Assembly: GCF_050574275.1 (NCBI RefSeq)
Contig: NZ_CP192260.1
Coordinates: 2,046,001 to 2,110,000 of the forward strand
Source of the DNA: Virgibacillus_F flavescens
GTDB lineage: Bacteria > Bacillota > Bacilli > Bacillales > Amphibacillaceae
DNA length: 64,000 nucleotides
Reading direction: 5' to 3'
Below, in pieces: positions 17,559 to 26,065 of the stretch; the first letter of the stretch is position 1; each line of letters opens with the position of its first letter. A model generated the notes under the pieces. It did no database searches. It was not told the origin of the DNA and worked only from the letters and a program-made list of their open reading frames with translations. The translations under genes were made by a program, and so were the position numbers.

Positions 17559-17594
17559 ATTATTTGTAGATATATAATAAAAGGAGATACATAA

Positions 17595-18038
17595 ATGAAA
17601 TCAATACCGTATATTGATGATATGAAGATTTGGACAGAAGCATTCAAATTTTTCGTTCCAATTCGAGTCCGGTTTTCTGAAACAGATATGTTTGGTCATG
17701 TTAATAACGTTTCACCATTTATATATTTTGAGGAAGCCCGAACTGAATTCTTAAAATCAGTTGGTTTATTTGACAACCAAAACGATACATATGCAATTCC
17801 AGTAGCGGCTGATCTGCAATGTGATTACCATCAGCAAATGTTTTTTGGTGACAGTTTAAAGCTCTATGTTAAAATTAATCATGTTGGAAATACATCAGTT
17901 GATATGCATTACATGGGGATAAACCAGCATGAACAGGTGTGCATTACCGGAAGGGGAAGATTGGTTTATGTAAATCCTAAAACAGGTAAGCCGGTAAAAA
18001 TTGAGGAAGAGTTGAAAGAAAGCCTGCTTCTCGCCTAA
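17595..18038 (+). CDS. ysmA: Hotdog-fold acyl-CoA thioesterase (YsmA)
   Basis: 147 residues of the 4-hydroxybenzoyl-CoA thioesterase type. The signature RFSETDMFGHVNNVSPFIYF (about 25-44) contains the Asp and His/Asn of the active-site helix. The rest is the single hotdog domain ending in GRGRLVYVNPKTGKP. The acyl substrate is unknown. AAAGGAG precedes the ATG. It sits between sdhB and gerE as B. subtilis ysmA does, and shares a bidirectional terminator with gerE. Confidence 0.85.
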   Translation: MKSIPYIDDMKIWTEAFKFFVPIRVRFSETDMFGHVNNVSPFIYFEEARTEFLKSVGLFDNQNDTYAIPVAADLQCDYHQQMFFGDSLKLYVKINHVGNTSVDMHYMGINQHEQVCITGRGRLVYVNPKTGKPVKIEEELKESLLLA

Positions 18039-18043
18039 CGAAT

Positions 18044-18080
18044 AAAACCGACTACCATGTATTGATAGTCGGTTTTTTTT
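18044..18080. terminator. Bidirectional terminator between ysmA and gerE
   Basis: AACCGACTA and TAGTCGGTT form a perfect stem around CCATGTATTGA, with eight Ts on the plus side and A-rich sequence on the other side. Confidence 0.9.
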
Positions 18081-18303
18081 AGAGCTTCAATTCGCCCATG
18101 CGAATAAGCTCTAATACAGCTTGCGATCGCCCTTTGACTCCTAGTTTTTGCATAGCATTTGAAATGTGATTTCGGACAGTCTTTTCAGAAATAAACAATT
18201 CCTGGGCAATTTCCTTAGTAGTTTTATCTTGTACGAGTAATTCGAAAACTTCTTTTTCCCTTTTTGTTAATAATTGCTTTGGTTTGTAGTCGTTGTCCTT
18301 CAA
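18079..18303 (-). CDS. gerE: Spore coat gene regulator GerE
   Basis: 74 residues, exactly the length of B. subtilis GerE. It is a stand-alone LuxR-type helix-turn-helix: LTKREKEVFELLVQDKTTKE, then LFISEKTVRNHISNAMQKLG and the final dimer helix. The TTG start has GGAGGGG seven bases upstream. GerE acts in the mother cell late in sporulation, activating and repressing coat genes. A sigma-K-type promoter lies upstream on the same strand, consistent with late expression. Confidence 0.95.
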   Translation of the reverse strand: MKDNDYKPKQLLTKREKEVFELLVQDKTTKEIAQELFISEKTVRNHISNAMQKLGVKGRSQAVLELIRMGELKL

Positions 18304-18364
18304 ATGTTAACCCCTCCTTGCTGACATAAAGCTGTAGAACGAAGGGAAATTATTTAGTCAATAT

Positions 18365-18390
18365 AGCTTATGAATCCTTTAGTAATCAGT
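18365..18390 (-). promoter_or_regulatory. Putative sigma-K promoter of gerE
   Basis: On the minus strand, AC (complement of 18389-18390), a 16-bp spacer, then CATAAGCTA (complement of 18364-18372). This fits the sigma-K pattern AC-N16-CATANNNTA. It lies about 60 bases before the gerE start. Confidence 0.7.
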
Positions 18391-18473
18391 GCACACAATT
18401 TTATGAAATTAAGGTTAACTGTTATTAGCGAAATGCAAAAAGGTACAGAAAATGGGTGCTTTTTGCTATAATT

Positions 18474-18482
18474 ATACCTAAG
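18474..18482 (+). promoter_or_regulatory. Extended -10 promoter of ysmB
   Basis: TGCTATAAT is an extended -10 element with no good -35 box, about 110 bases before ysmB. Confidence 0.5.
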
Positions 18483-18594
18483 TTACATAAGTTGAAACTA
18501 GTAAAGGTATTAAAAGTGCGCGAAAATTTACCATGAATAACGAATGTTGTATCAAAAGTTGAAACACATGCTAGTATATCGGGAGGTCACCCAC

Positions 18595-19047
18595 TTGGAA
18601 AATAGTGTCGCAAGTGAAGCAATTGCTGAAGCCGAGAAAAGCCTTCGCTATATTGCTGGAGCAATTAAGCAAAATGGACGTAAAATATTAAACAATTATC
18701 CTATTACTTCACCACAATTTGTAGCATTACAATGGTTGTTGGAAGAAGGCGATTTAACAATAGGTGAATTATCAAATAAAATTGATCTTGCTTTTAGTAC
18801 GACAACTGATTTAGTTGATCGAATGGAGAAGAATGAACTAGTGGAACGTGTTCGTGATGACAGTGACAGACGTGTCGTTCGGATACATGTACTGAAAAAG
18901 GGATACAACATTATTCATGAAGTTATAAACAAACGTCAGGAATATCTTGGTGAAGTACTCACTAAATTTTCAATTGAAGAAACGGAAACATTAAATAAAT
19001 TATTAAATTTCTTACATGACGAAATGAAATTTGTTAACGATAAATAA
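18595..19047 (+). CDS. ysmB: MarR-family transcriptional regulator (YsmB)
   Basis: 150 residues from TTG 18595, chosen for the GGGAGGT site seven bases upstream; an in-frame ATG at 18544 has none. The winged helix is clear: TIGELSNKIDLAFSTTTDLV as recognition region, then ENELVERV-like wing entry and the DDSDRRVVRIHVLKKG wing. Long helices on either side form the dimer interface. Ligand and targets are unknown. In B. subtilis ysmB likewise lies between gerE and racE; the 23-bp gap suggests cotranscription with racE. Confidence 0.88.
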   Translation: MENSVASEAIAEAEKSLRYIAGAIKQNGRKILNNYPITSPQFVALQWLLEEGDLTIGELSNKIDLAFSTTTDLVDRMEKNELVERVRDDSDRRVVRIHVLKKGYNIIHEVINKRQEYLGEVLTKFSIEETETLNKLLNFLHDEMKFVNDK

Positions 19048-19070
19048 TAACAACTAAGAAGAGGCGATTT

Positions 19071-19889
19071 TTGTTGGATCAAGCAATCGGAGTCATTGAT
19101 TCGGGTGTAGGCGGTTTAACAGTTGCGCACGAGTTAATGCGTCAATTACCAAAGGAAAGACTTTTATATGTAGGGGATACGTTAAGATGTCCATACGGAC
19201 CGAGGTCAGCGGAAGAAGTGAAAAAATTCACTTGGGAAATGGTGGACTTTTTACTGAAAAAGGAAATTAAGATGCTCGTAGTCGCTTGTAATACAGCAAC
19301 TGCATTCGCTTTATCAGAACTGCAAGAACAATTGGAAATTCCGGTAATCGGTGTTATTAACCCTGGTGCACGTGCAGCTATTAATGCTACTAAAAATATG
19401 CATATCGGTGTTATAGGTACTGAGGGTACAATTCGAAGTAAAGCTTACTCAAAAGCATTATTAAATATTCATTCAAAGATCCAGATCAACGCTCTAGCAT
19501 GTCCGCTATTTGTGCCTATGGTAGAAGACGGGGTTTTAAATGGGGATACTACGTTACAAATTGTTTCTGAATCACTGCGGGCAATGAAAGACAACAATCA
19601 TATAGATACATTGATCCTGGGATGTACCCATTATCCATTAATTAAAGACACCATCCAGCAGGTAATTGGGGAGCGTGTATCCATTATCTCCTCTAGTGAG
19701 GAAACCGCCCGGGAAACGAGTACACTATTAGAGTTTCACGAAATACTCTATGAAGGTGAACGGGTTCCCAAACATCAATTCTTTACTACTGGTAAACTTA
19801 CAACTTTTAAAAATATAACAGAACGATTATTTATCACTTCAGGTAGAAAAGCACAAGCCGTCTTAATTGAACAAGTCAAGATTAATTAG
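19071..19889 (+). CDS. racE: Glutamate racemase
   Basis: 272 residues. Motifs IGVIDSGVGGLTVAHELM (near 7), VACNTATA (near 71, first catalytic Cys) and GCTHYPLI (near 184, second catalytic Cys) are intact. It makes D-glutamate for peptidoglycan. The start is the first of two adjacent TTG codons; MLDQAIGVIDSG lines up with known racemases, and GAGG lies six bases upstream. A hairpin with a T run follows directly. Confidence 0.96.
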   Translation: MLDQAIGVIDSGVGGLTVAHELMRQLPKERLLYVGDTLRCPYGPRSAEEVKKFTWEMVDFLLKKEIKMLVVACNTATAFALSELQEQLEIPVIGVINPGARAAINATKNMHIGVIGTEGTIRSKAYSKALLNIHSKIQINALACPLFVPMVEDGVLNGDTTLQIVSESLRAMKDNNHIDTLILGCTHYPLIKDTIQQVIGERVSIISSSEETARETSTLLEFHEILYEGERVPKHQFFTTGKLTTFKNITERLFITSGRKAQAVLIEQVKIN

Positions 19890-19890
19890 T

Positions 19891-19919
19891 AGATTCTGCT
19901 TCGGCAGGGTCTTTTTTTG
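19891..19919 (+). terminator. Terminator of racE
   Basis: GATTCTGC and GCAGGGTC pair (two G-T) around a TTCG tetraloop, followed by seven Ts. Confidence 0.85.
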
Positions 19920-19923
19920 CGTT

Positions 19924-19980
19924 GAAATACGGTCCGCGATCCACGAAATACGATCCATGGCTTAAGGAATACAATCCGAA
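19924..19980. repeat. Short tandem motif, period 21-22 bp
   Basis: GAAATACGGTCC (19924), GAAATACGATCC (19945) and GAATACAATCC (19967) recur at 21-22 bp. They lie between the racE terminator and gerM. The spacing is two helical turns. Confidence 0.5.
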
Positions 19981-20061
19981 GAAAATATTTGCCTAAGTTA
20001 GGTCTAATTTTACGATAGGCTCGTATATATAATAGTACAAACCATCGTAGGAGGGAATTAC

Positions 20062-21111
20062 ATGCGGAAGCGCGGTATTTTATTGATAACAGGAATAATG
20101 AGTATTTCCGTCGTATTGACTGGATGCTTTCAAGGCGAACAATCGTTAGAGAAAGTTGATCCACCACAGGATACTCAAGAGGTGAATGGCACAGATTCAA
20201 CTGCAACTGAAGAGGGTAAAGAAGCAGCAGAAGAAAAAACAGTAGTAACCCAGTTGTTTCTAATTGATTCAAATGGGATGGTTGTACCACAAGCTGTTGA
20301 ATTACCTGCAACACAGGAAGTTGCTGCACAAGCTCTTGAATATCTAGTGAAAGACGGACCAGTGACACAGCATTTGCCAAATGGATTTCAGGCTGTGCTT
20401 CCTGCAGGTACAGAAATTCTTGGTTTAGATCTTCAGGAAGATGGCACAATGATTGTGGATGTATCCAGTGAATTTGAAAATTACAAGTCGGAAGAGGAAT
20501 TGGAAATTCTGCAGGCAATGACATATACGCTAACTCAATATGATAGTGTTAACAAGATAAAGCTACGGGTTAATGGGTATCCTTTAGATGAAATGCCGGT
20601 AAATGGTACTCCATTGTCTGATGGGTATTCTAGGGTTAATGGAATAAACATTTTTCAGACCGATACCATCGATTATTTAAACAGCGAGCCAGTTACAATG
20701 TACTATCCGACTTCTCACGATGATACGAGTTATTTTGTACCAGTTACACAGTATATAGAAATGAATGCCACTAATCAGTATGAATCCATTGTCAGTGCGT
20801 TAATTGAAGGACCGCAATATAATACCAACATGATGCAAGTGTTCAGTTCATCTGTTTCATTAATGGAAGAACCACAATTAAATGATGGGGTACTTAAATT
20901 AGTATTTAACGATGAGATATTAAAAGATAAAGAAAAAGCAACTATTTCTGATGATGTTGTAGAAACATTAGTCAGAACATTTACTGAGAATGCAGAGATA
21001 AAAGCTGTAGATGTAAATGTCGGCCAGTTAGAACAGATCTTTAATGAAGCGGGAGAAGCGTATACAGAACCGGTTACTAAACAGATGGTTACACCAGCAG
21101 AAAAGTTATAG
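20062..21111 (+). CDS. gerM: Spore germination lipoprotein GerM
   Basis: 349 residues, slightly shorter than the B. subtilis protein. A lipoprotein signal ends in VLTGC (Cys22), followed by an acidic linker and two GerMN domains (about 68-185 and 212-330). The shared pattern is visible in each half: AAQALEYLVKDGP/IVSALIEGP and DGTMIVDVSSEF/DGVLKLVFNDEI. GerM is needed for normal sporulation and germination and is thought to act in the envelope. GGAGGG precedes the ATG. A terminator follows. Confidence 0.92.
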   Translation: MRKRGILLITGIMSISVVLTGCFQGEQSLEKVDPPQDTQEVNGTDSTATEEGKEAAEEKTVVTQLFLIDSNGMVVPQAVELPATQEVAAQALEYLVKDGPVTQHLPNGFQAVLPAGTEILGLDLQEDGTMIVDVSSEFENYKSEEELEILQAMTYTLTQYDSVNKIKLRVNGYPLDEMPVNGTPLSDGYSRVNGINIFQTDTIDYLNSEPVTMYYPTSHDDTSYFVPVTQYIEMNATNQYESIVSALIEGPQYNTNMMQVFSSSVSLMEEPQLNDGVLKLVFNDEILKDKEKATISDDVVETLVRTFTENAEIKAVDVNVGQLEQIFNEAGEAYTEPVTKQMVTPAEKL

Positions 21112-21133
21112 AATAATTTTAAAATAACAATTT

Positions 21134-21161
21134 AAAAAGGCTGTGTATCGGCCTTTTTTTG
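21134..21161 (+). terminator. Terminator of gerM
   Basis: AAAAGGC and GCCTTTT form a 7-bp stem around TGTGTATCG, followed by a T run. Confidence 0.8.
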
Positions 21162-21275
21162 CTTGTGTATACGGATCGACAATGTATAAATTCATTATAA
21201 ATAAAGATAGTATATGAGTGTTTCGATTTAGAAAAATGTGTTACGATTAATTTTGGAATTAAGGAGGCGTTTTTT

Positions 21276-22046
21276 GTGAGAAATGATAATAGAGAATTAG
21301 ATAGTTTACGCGATATAGATATGACTGTTGATTTTATTAAACATCCAGAAGGTTCTGTACTGATCCGTGTTGGAGATACGAAAGTTATCTGTAACGCGAG
21401 TATAGAAGATAAGGTACCACCATTTTTACGTGGTCAAGGTAAAGGTTGGATAACGGCGGAATATTCTATGCTGCCTAGAGCGACAGATAGGCGTAATATA
21501 CGTGAATCTTCTAAAGGAAAAGTAAGTGGAAGAACAATGGAGATTCAACGTTTAATTGGGCGGGCACTACGATCAGTTGTAGATTTGGATAAAATAGGTG
21601 AGCGAACTGTGTGGGTTGATTGTGATGTAATACAGGCAGATGGGGGTACTAGGACCGCATCTATTACTGGCGCGTTTGTCGCTGTAGTACTAGCATTTGG
21701 AAAGTTGCTGGACGCTAAAGCAATTGATAAAATGCCTGTTACGGATTTTTTAGCTGCGACATCAGTTGGCGTATTAGAAAACGGTCAGGAAATTCTTGAC
21801 TTGAACTATGTAGAGGACTCGAATGCACAAGTTGATATGAACGTTGTAATGACGGGAGCACTAGAATTTGTAGAAATTCAGGGAACAGGCGAAGAAGCAA
21901 CTTTCTCCTATGTTCAGCTGCAAAGTATGCTGAAGCTGGCAACAAAGGGACTTCAGGAAATAATGGAGAAACAAAAAACTGTGCTCGGCGATCTTGCGGA
22001 GAAAGTTGGAGAAACAAAACAAGCTCATTCAAGTGGCAAGAAATAA
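21276..22046 (+). CDS. rph: Ribonuclease PH
   Basis: 256 residues from GTG 21276 with AAGGAGGCG upstream. Conserved RNase PH features: GDTKVICNASIEDKVPPF (near 32), GWITAEYSMLP (near 61), RRNIRESSKGKVSGRTMEIQ (near 75) and CDVIQADGGTRTASITGAF (near 117). It trims tRNA 3' ends phosphorolytically. Its stop codon overlaps the rdgB start (TAATG), which indicates translational coupling, and ysnB follows in the same unit. Confidence 0.97.
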   Translation: MRNDNRELDSLRDIDMTVDFIKHPEGSVLIRVGDTKVICNASIEDKVPPFLRGQGKGWITAEYSMLPRATDRRNIRESSKGKVSGRTMEIQRLIGRALRSVVDLDKIGERTVWVDCDVIQADGGTRTASITGAFVAVVLAFGKLLDAKAIDKMPVTDFLAATSVGVLENGQEILDLNYVEDSNAQVDMNVVMTGALEFVEIQGTGEEATFSYVQLQSMLKLATKGLQEIMEKQKTVLGDLAEKVGETKQAHSSGKK

Positions 22047-22639
22047 TGAAGGAAATTATCATAGCTACAAGAAATAAGGGCAAAGCAAAAGAATTCATAG
22101 AATTTTTTTCAGTGTATGGGATACGTGCGAGATCATTACTGGATTTAAATGAAAAAATTCCGGATGTTAAAGAGACTGGATCGACATTTGAAGAGAACGC
22201 AGCACTGAAATCTGAAGAAATTGCAGCGTTACTGAATGTACCGGTGCTCGCTGATGATTCTGGGCTAGAGGTTGATGCACTAAACGGCGAACCAGGAATT
22301 TACTCTGCTAGATACGCTGGTGAAATGAAGGATGATGCGTTAAACATTGATAAGGTCTTAACAAATCTAATTGATGTGCCAGTAGAGCAACGTACAGCGA
22401 GATTTATCTGTGTTCTGGCACTTACTCAGCCAAATGGAAGAACAACATTGTATAAGGGTGCTTGTGAAGGTTCTATAGCGACTGCCCCATCGGGTGAATT
22501 TGGGTTCGGGTACGATCCAATATTTATTCCTCGAAATTCCAAAAAAACAATGGCTGAACTAACACCTGTCCAAAAAAGTAAAATAAGTCATCGGAAAAAT
22601 GCAATTATACAACTGGATGAGTGGATAAGAAACTTGTAA
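22046..22639 (+). CDS. rdgB: XTP/dITP diphosphatase (RdgB/YsnA)
   Basis: 197 residues of the Ham1 family: IATRNKGKAKEF at the N terminus, ADDSGLEVDALNGEPGIYSA near 73, and FGFGYDPIF near 152. It hydrolyses non-canonical purine triphosphates (dITP, XTP) to keep them out of DNA. The ATG shares its first base with the rph stop. ysnB begins 16 bp after it. Confidence 0.96.
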   Translation: MKEIIIATRNKGKAKEFIEFFSVYGIRARSLLDLNEKIPDVKETGSTFEENAALKSEEIAALLNVPVLADDSGLEVDALNGEPGIYSARYAGEMKDDALNIDKVLTNLIDVPVEQRTARFICVLALTQPNGRTTLYKGACEGSIATAPSGEFGFGYDPIFIPRNSKKTMAELTPVQKSKISHRKNAIIQLDEWIRNL

Positions 22640-22654
22640 AAGGAGTGATAAAAC

Positions 22655-23167
22655 GTGAAACGAGTATTGCTACTGAGTGACAGCCACGGATTAACAAGTG
22701 AAATCACTCATATAAAGAAACAAGTGAATGTAGATTATATGGTACACTGCGGTGACTCAGAGTTAGGGATTGATGATGATCAGATGGACGGCTTCATCAA
22801 AGTCAGGGGAAATTGCGACTATGACAGCAGATTACCAGACGAACAAATCTTTGAGGCTGAAAAGATAAAGTTTTTTATTACGCACGGTCACTTACACCGA
22901 GTCAAATCAGGATTAAGTACAATTTCCTACAGGGCGGAAGAACTAGCTGCAAACGTTATTGGATTTGGCCATACACACATTGCTGGCGCAGAGAAGGTAG
23001 GAGAACAGTTATTTATTAATCCTGGAAGTATTAGATTGCCAAAAGGTATACAGGAGAAAACCTATGCCATTATGGAATGGGAAACCGCGGATGATATATG
23101 TGTTTCGTTTTATACCACTGATGGAAAATGTGTTGATCACTTAACGTACTACACCTCCTTATCATAG
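22655..23167 (+). CDS. ysnB: YfcE-type metallophosphoesterase (YsnB)
   Basis: 170 residues from GTG 22655 (AAAGGAGTG upstream). The five calcineurin-like metal-binding motifs appear in order: LSDSHG (7-12), HCGDSE (near 31), GNCDY (near 50), THGH (near 75) and GFGHTH (near 104). Relatives hydrolyse phosphodiesters in vitro; the physiological substrate is unknown. It is third in the rph-rdgB-ysnB unit. A long terminator hairpin follows. Confidence 0.9.
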   Translation: MKRVLLLSDSHGLTSEITHIKKQVNVDYMVHCGDSELGIDDDQMDGFIKVRGNCDYDSRLPDEQIFEAEKIKFFITHGHLHRVKSGLSTISYRAEELAANVIGFGHTHIAGAEKVGEQLFINPGSIRLPKGIQEKTYAIMEWETADDICVSFYTTDGKCVDHLTYYTSLS

Positions 23168-23170
23168 GTT

Positions 23171-23217
23171 GCGAGCTTATTAACAAGTAGTTAATAAGCT
23201 TGCACTTTTGATTTTTT
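23171..23217 (+). terminator. Terminator after ysnB
   Basis: GCGAGCTTATTAAC (23171-23184) and GTTAATAAGCTTGC (23190-23203) pair around AAGTA, followed by a T-rich stretch. Confidence 0.85.
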
Positions 23218-23229
23218 ATTAGCAAAGTA

Positions 23230-23258
23230 TTGACAAAAAAACTCCTAGTGCATATAAT
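23230..23258 (+). promoter_or_regulatory. Consensus promoter of the tRNA-Gly/Arg unit
   Basis: TTGACA (23230-23235), 17 bp, TATAAT (23253-23258): a perfect sigma-A promoter 35 bases before the first tRNA. Confidence 0.92.
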
Positions 23259-23293
23259 GATTCTTGTCCGTTAAAATGAATTGCTGACTAATT

Positions 23294-23367
23294 GCGGGTA
23301 TAGTTTAGTGGTAAAACCTCAGCCTTCCAAGCTGATGATGGGAGTTCGATTCTCCCTACCCGCTCCA
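23294..23367 (+). tRNA. tRNA-Gly (anticodon TCC)
   Basis: Acceptor GCGGGTA pairs with TACCCGC. The T loop is GTTCGATTC. The anticodon loop CTTCCAA has TCC at 23326-23328. The CCA end is encoded (23365-23367). It is transcribed with the following tRNA-Arg. Confidence 0.97.
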
Positions 23368-23381
23368 TACATAATTTCTTT

Positions 23382-23455
23382 GTCCCAGTAGCTCAGTTGG
23401 ATAGAGCAACAGCCTTCTAAGCTGTGGGTCGCAGGTTCGAATCCTGCCTGGGACA
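23382..23455 (+). tRNA. tRNA-Arg (anticodon TCT)
   Basis: Acceptor GTCCCAG pairs with CTGGGAC, discriminator A. The D-arm is GCTCAGTTGGATAGAGC, and the T loop is GGTTCGAATCC. The anticodon loop CTTCTAA has TCT at 23416-23418. CCA is not encoded, unlike the neighbouring tRNA-Gly. Confidence 0.97.
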
Positions 23456-23462
23456 CTAAAAG

Positions 23463-23505
23463 AAAAGGGAAACCTATGATTTATAAAATAGGTTTCCCTT
23501 TTTCC
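23463..23505 (+). terminator. Terminator of the tRNA unit
   Basis: AAAAGGGAAACCTAT and ATAGGTTTCCCTTTT form a 15-bp stem with a short loop, then TTTCC. Confidence 0.9.
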
Positions 23506-23586
23506 ATATAGGACTGTTTAGTTTCTTAAGAATGAGGGAAACTATTAGGTGTATCTGACTATGATACTGAAGGGGGTGAATTATTA

Positions 23587-24564
23587 GTGGAAAAGGAAAA
23601 CGTCATACTATTTCCTAAATGGAAAAAGAAATTAGAAGAGGAAAGTTTATTTGCATTAAAGGAAAAAAGATACGAAGAAGCATTACATAAGCTTGATCAG
23701 CTGCTTGATTACCAGGTAAACAACCATGAAATTTTGATCGGCAAATTGATATGTCTGATGGAATTGGATAGACATGACGATGCTGAAGAGTTAAGTGAGA
23801 GGTTACTAAGGGATAAGGATGAAAATTATTACCATTACCTCCACATTTATTTGACCATATTATTTCAAACCCATCAGTATAAAAAATTAATGGACTTGGT
23901 TGATCTTGAAGTGGAATCATCCACAATCCCCCACCCAATGAGACAACAATTTCAACAATTATATGCGATGAGCGAGAAAATGAATGTTGAGATAAAAGAT
24001 GAAAGAAGTACAAAATACATAAACCAGCTGGTAGAAGCTATACGTGAGAAAGATCATGTGAAACAATGGAGAACAGTAGAAAACTTACGTAAGATAAACG
24101 CGTCACCTTCACTGGAAACAACGTCCAAGTTATTAACGGAAAGTCTTATACATCCAGTTACAAAAACTGCTATTTTCATGTGGCTGCAGGATAATCAAGT
24201 CGAAGAGAATGTTGATATACATAAGTTAGATATTCAAATGAGTGTTATACCAAGCAAGGTTTCTCAGATTAATGTCCATGGAACATATAAACAAATCTTA
24301 CTGTTTATTTCCGAGGTTGAACACAAGAACCCAACACTGTATCAGTTTATCAAGACGTTGCTGTATCGTTATATTTACGTCAGATACCCAATCATGCCAT
24401 CGAATATTCATGTTAAAGAAATAGCTAAAGCTTTGACTAATATAGGGGAAACAACCTTGGGCATTAACCAGTCATTAACAGAGGAAATCGATTCAGAAGT
24501 ATTGCGGTATCAAGAGGAAGTTAAATTGTGTGAAACGCTATACTTAAGCGTTATTGAAGAGTGA
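23587..24564 (+). CDS. ysoA: TPR-like protein YsoA
   Basis: 325 residues from GTG 23587. Helical throughout, with tetratricopeptide-like pairs near the N terminus (LFALKEKRYEEALHKLDQLL, then a second pair to LLRDKDENYYHYLHIYLTIL). It has no catalytic motif or membrane segment. The sequence and its place directly upstream of tig match B. subtilis ysoA, whose role is unknown. A protein-binding scaffold is the usual inference for such repeats. The tig promoter starts just after its stop, so the two genes can be expressed separately. Confidence 0.8.
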   Translation: MEKENVILFPKWKKKLEEESLFALKEKRYEEALHKLDQLLDYQVNNHEILIGKLICLMELDRHDDAEELSERLLRDKDENYYHYLHIYLTILFQTHQYKKLMDLVDLEVESSTIPHPMRQQFQQLYAMSEKMNVEIKDERSTKYINQLVEAIREKDHVKQWRTVENLRKINASPSLETTSKLLTESLIHPVTKTAIFMWLQDNQVEENVDIHKLDIQMSVIPSKVSQINVHGTYKQILLFISEVEHKNPTLYQFIKTLLYRYIYVRYPIMPSNIHVKEIAKALTNIGETTLGINQSLTEEIDSEVLRYQEEVKLCETLYLSVIEE

Positions 24565-24584
24565 ACGGCTGTAGCCGCTATTGC

Positions 24585-24612
24585 TTGAAAGACATGGTAA
24601 TTATGTTATAAT
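24585..24612 (+). promoter_or_regulatory. Sigma-A promoter of tig
   Basis: TTGAAA (24585-24590), 16 bp, TATAAT (24607-24612), with TG one base before the -10 (extended -10). Confidence 0.8.
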
Positions 24613-24704
24613 GATAGGGTTGTAAATTTGGTAACTATATTTCAGAAATTAAATACTAGTTAATTGTGAAAAATTTTTAATCAATAGATTTTGGAGGGAT
24701 TTAC

Positions 24705-25991
24705 ATGTCAGCAAAATGGGAAAAACAAGAAGGTAATGAAGGAGTTCTAACGATTGAGGTTAGTTCCGAGGAGTTTGACAAGGCATTAGATAAAGCATTT
24801 AAAAAAGTGGTGAAAACCATTCAAATTCCTGGATTCCGTAAAGGGAAAGTACCACGTAAAATTTTTGAAAATCGTTTTGGTGTAGAGTCACTTTATCAGG
24901 ACGCAGTGGACATCGTGTTGCCAGAAGCTTACACGAACGCTGTAAAAGAAACAGAAATCGAGCCTGTCGAACAGCCAGAAGTGGATATCGAAGAAATCGA
25001 ACAAGGTAAAGACCTTGTGTTTACTGCTAAAGTAACTGTTAAACCTGAAGTGAAGCTTGGCGACTATAAAGGCTTAGAAGTTGAAGAACAATCTGTTGAA
25101 GTTACAGACGATGACGTTCAACAAGCAATCGAGAGTCAACGTGAGCAGCATGCAGAGTTAATTGTTAAAGAAGAAGGTAATGTGGAACAGGGCGACACTG
25201 TCGTTATGGATTTCGAAGGATTCTTGGACGGTGAAGCGTTCGAGGGTGGAAAAGGCGAAAACCACTCGCTTGAAATCGGTTCTGGACAGTTCATTCCTGG
25301 TTTTGAAGAGAAATTAGTAGGTAAAGAAACTGGCGAAGAAACTGAAATCGACATTACTTTCCCTGAAGAGTATCATGCTGAAGACCTTGCAGGTAAAGAA
25401 GCGGTATTCAAAGTTAAAATTCATGAAATTAAAACAAAAGAATTACCAGAACTTGATGATGAATTTGCAAAAGATTTAGATGAAGAAGTTGAATCACTTG
25501 ATGAGTTGAAATCAAAGAAAAAAGCTGAATTAGAAGAACAAAAGAAAAAAGAAGCAGAAAACCAAAAGCGTGAAACATTAATAGAAAAAGCTTCAGATAA
25601 TGCTGAGGTTGTTGTTCCTGAAGCTATGGTAACAACTGAAATTGACCGTATGATCAAAGAATTTGAACAACGCCTTCAAATGCAAGGTATGACAATGGAA
25701 ATGTATTTCCAATTCTCTGGACAAGATGAAAATGCATTAAAAGAACAAATGAAGACCGACGCTGAAAAACGTGTTAAAACTAACTTAACTTTAGAAGCTA
25801 TTTATGATCAAGAAAATCTTGAAGTATCTGACGAAGATGTAGATAAAGAGCTTGAAAACATGTCTTCTATGTACCAAACAGATGTTGAACAGTTAAAGCA
25901 GATGCTTGGTGGAAATACAGATGCTATTAAAGAAGATTTGAAATTTAAAAGAGCAATGGATTTCTTAGTTGAAGTAAGTAAATCAGTTTAA
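24705..25991 (+). CDS. tig: Trigger factor
   Basis: 428 residues in the usual three parts. The ribosome-binding domain has the GFRKGKVPRK loop near 43. The FKBP-type prolyl isomerase domain runs about 160-245 (GDTVVMDFEGFLDGEAFEGG, GSGQFIPGFEEKLVG). The Lys/Glu-rich helical C-terminal chaperone arms follow. It meets nascent chains at the ribosome exit tunnel. TGGAGGG precedes the ATG. A terminator follows, so it is probably monocistronic. Confidence 0.97.
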   Translation: MSAKWEKQEGNEGVLTIEVSSEEFDKALDKAFKKVVKTIQIPGFRKGKVPRKIFENRFGVESLYQDAVDIVLPEAYTNAVKETEIEPVEQPEVDIEEIEQGKDLVFTAKVTVKPEVKLGDYKGLEVEEQSVEVTDDDVQQAIESQREQHAELIVKEEGNVEQGDTVVMDFEGFLDGEAFEGGKGENHSLEIGSGQFIPGFEEKLVGKETGEETEIDITFPEEYHAEDLAGKEAVFKVKIHEIKTKELPELDDEFAKDLDEEVESLDELKSKKKAELEEQKKKEAENQKRETLIEKASDNAEVVVPEAMVTTEIDRMIKEFEQRLQMQGMTMEMYFQFSGQDENALKEQMKTDAEKRVKTNLTLEAIYDQENLEVSDEDVDKELENMSSMYQTDVEQLKQMLGGNTDAIKEDLKFKRAMDFLVEVSKSV

Positions 25992-26034
25992 TTCAGCTTT
26001 GTATGTTTATTTAAAACAGAATCAGTCTATTACT

Positions 26035-26065
26035 AACAAGGTACGATATTTCGTGCCTTGTTTTA
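26035..26065 (+). terminator. Terminator of tig
   Basis: AACAAGGTACGA and TCGTGCCTTGTT pair (one G-T) around TATT, followed by TTACAATTTTTT. Confidence 0.85.

Noticed and set aside
19886..20524. 212-residue minus-strand frame opposite gerM
   Set aside because: Leu/Gln-rich antisense of an intact lipoprotein gene. It runs through the racE terminator and has no ribosome site.
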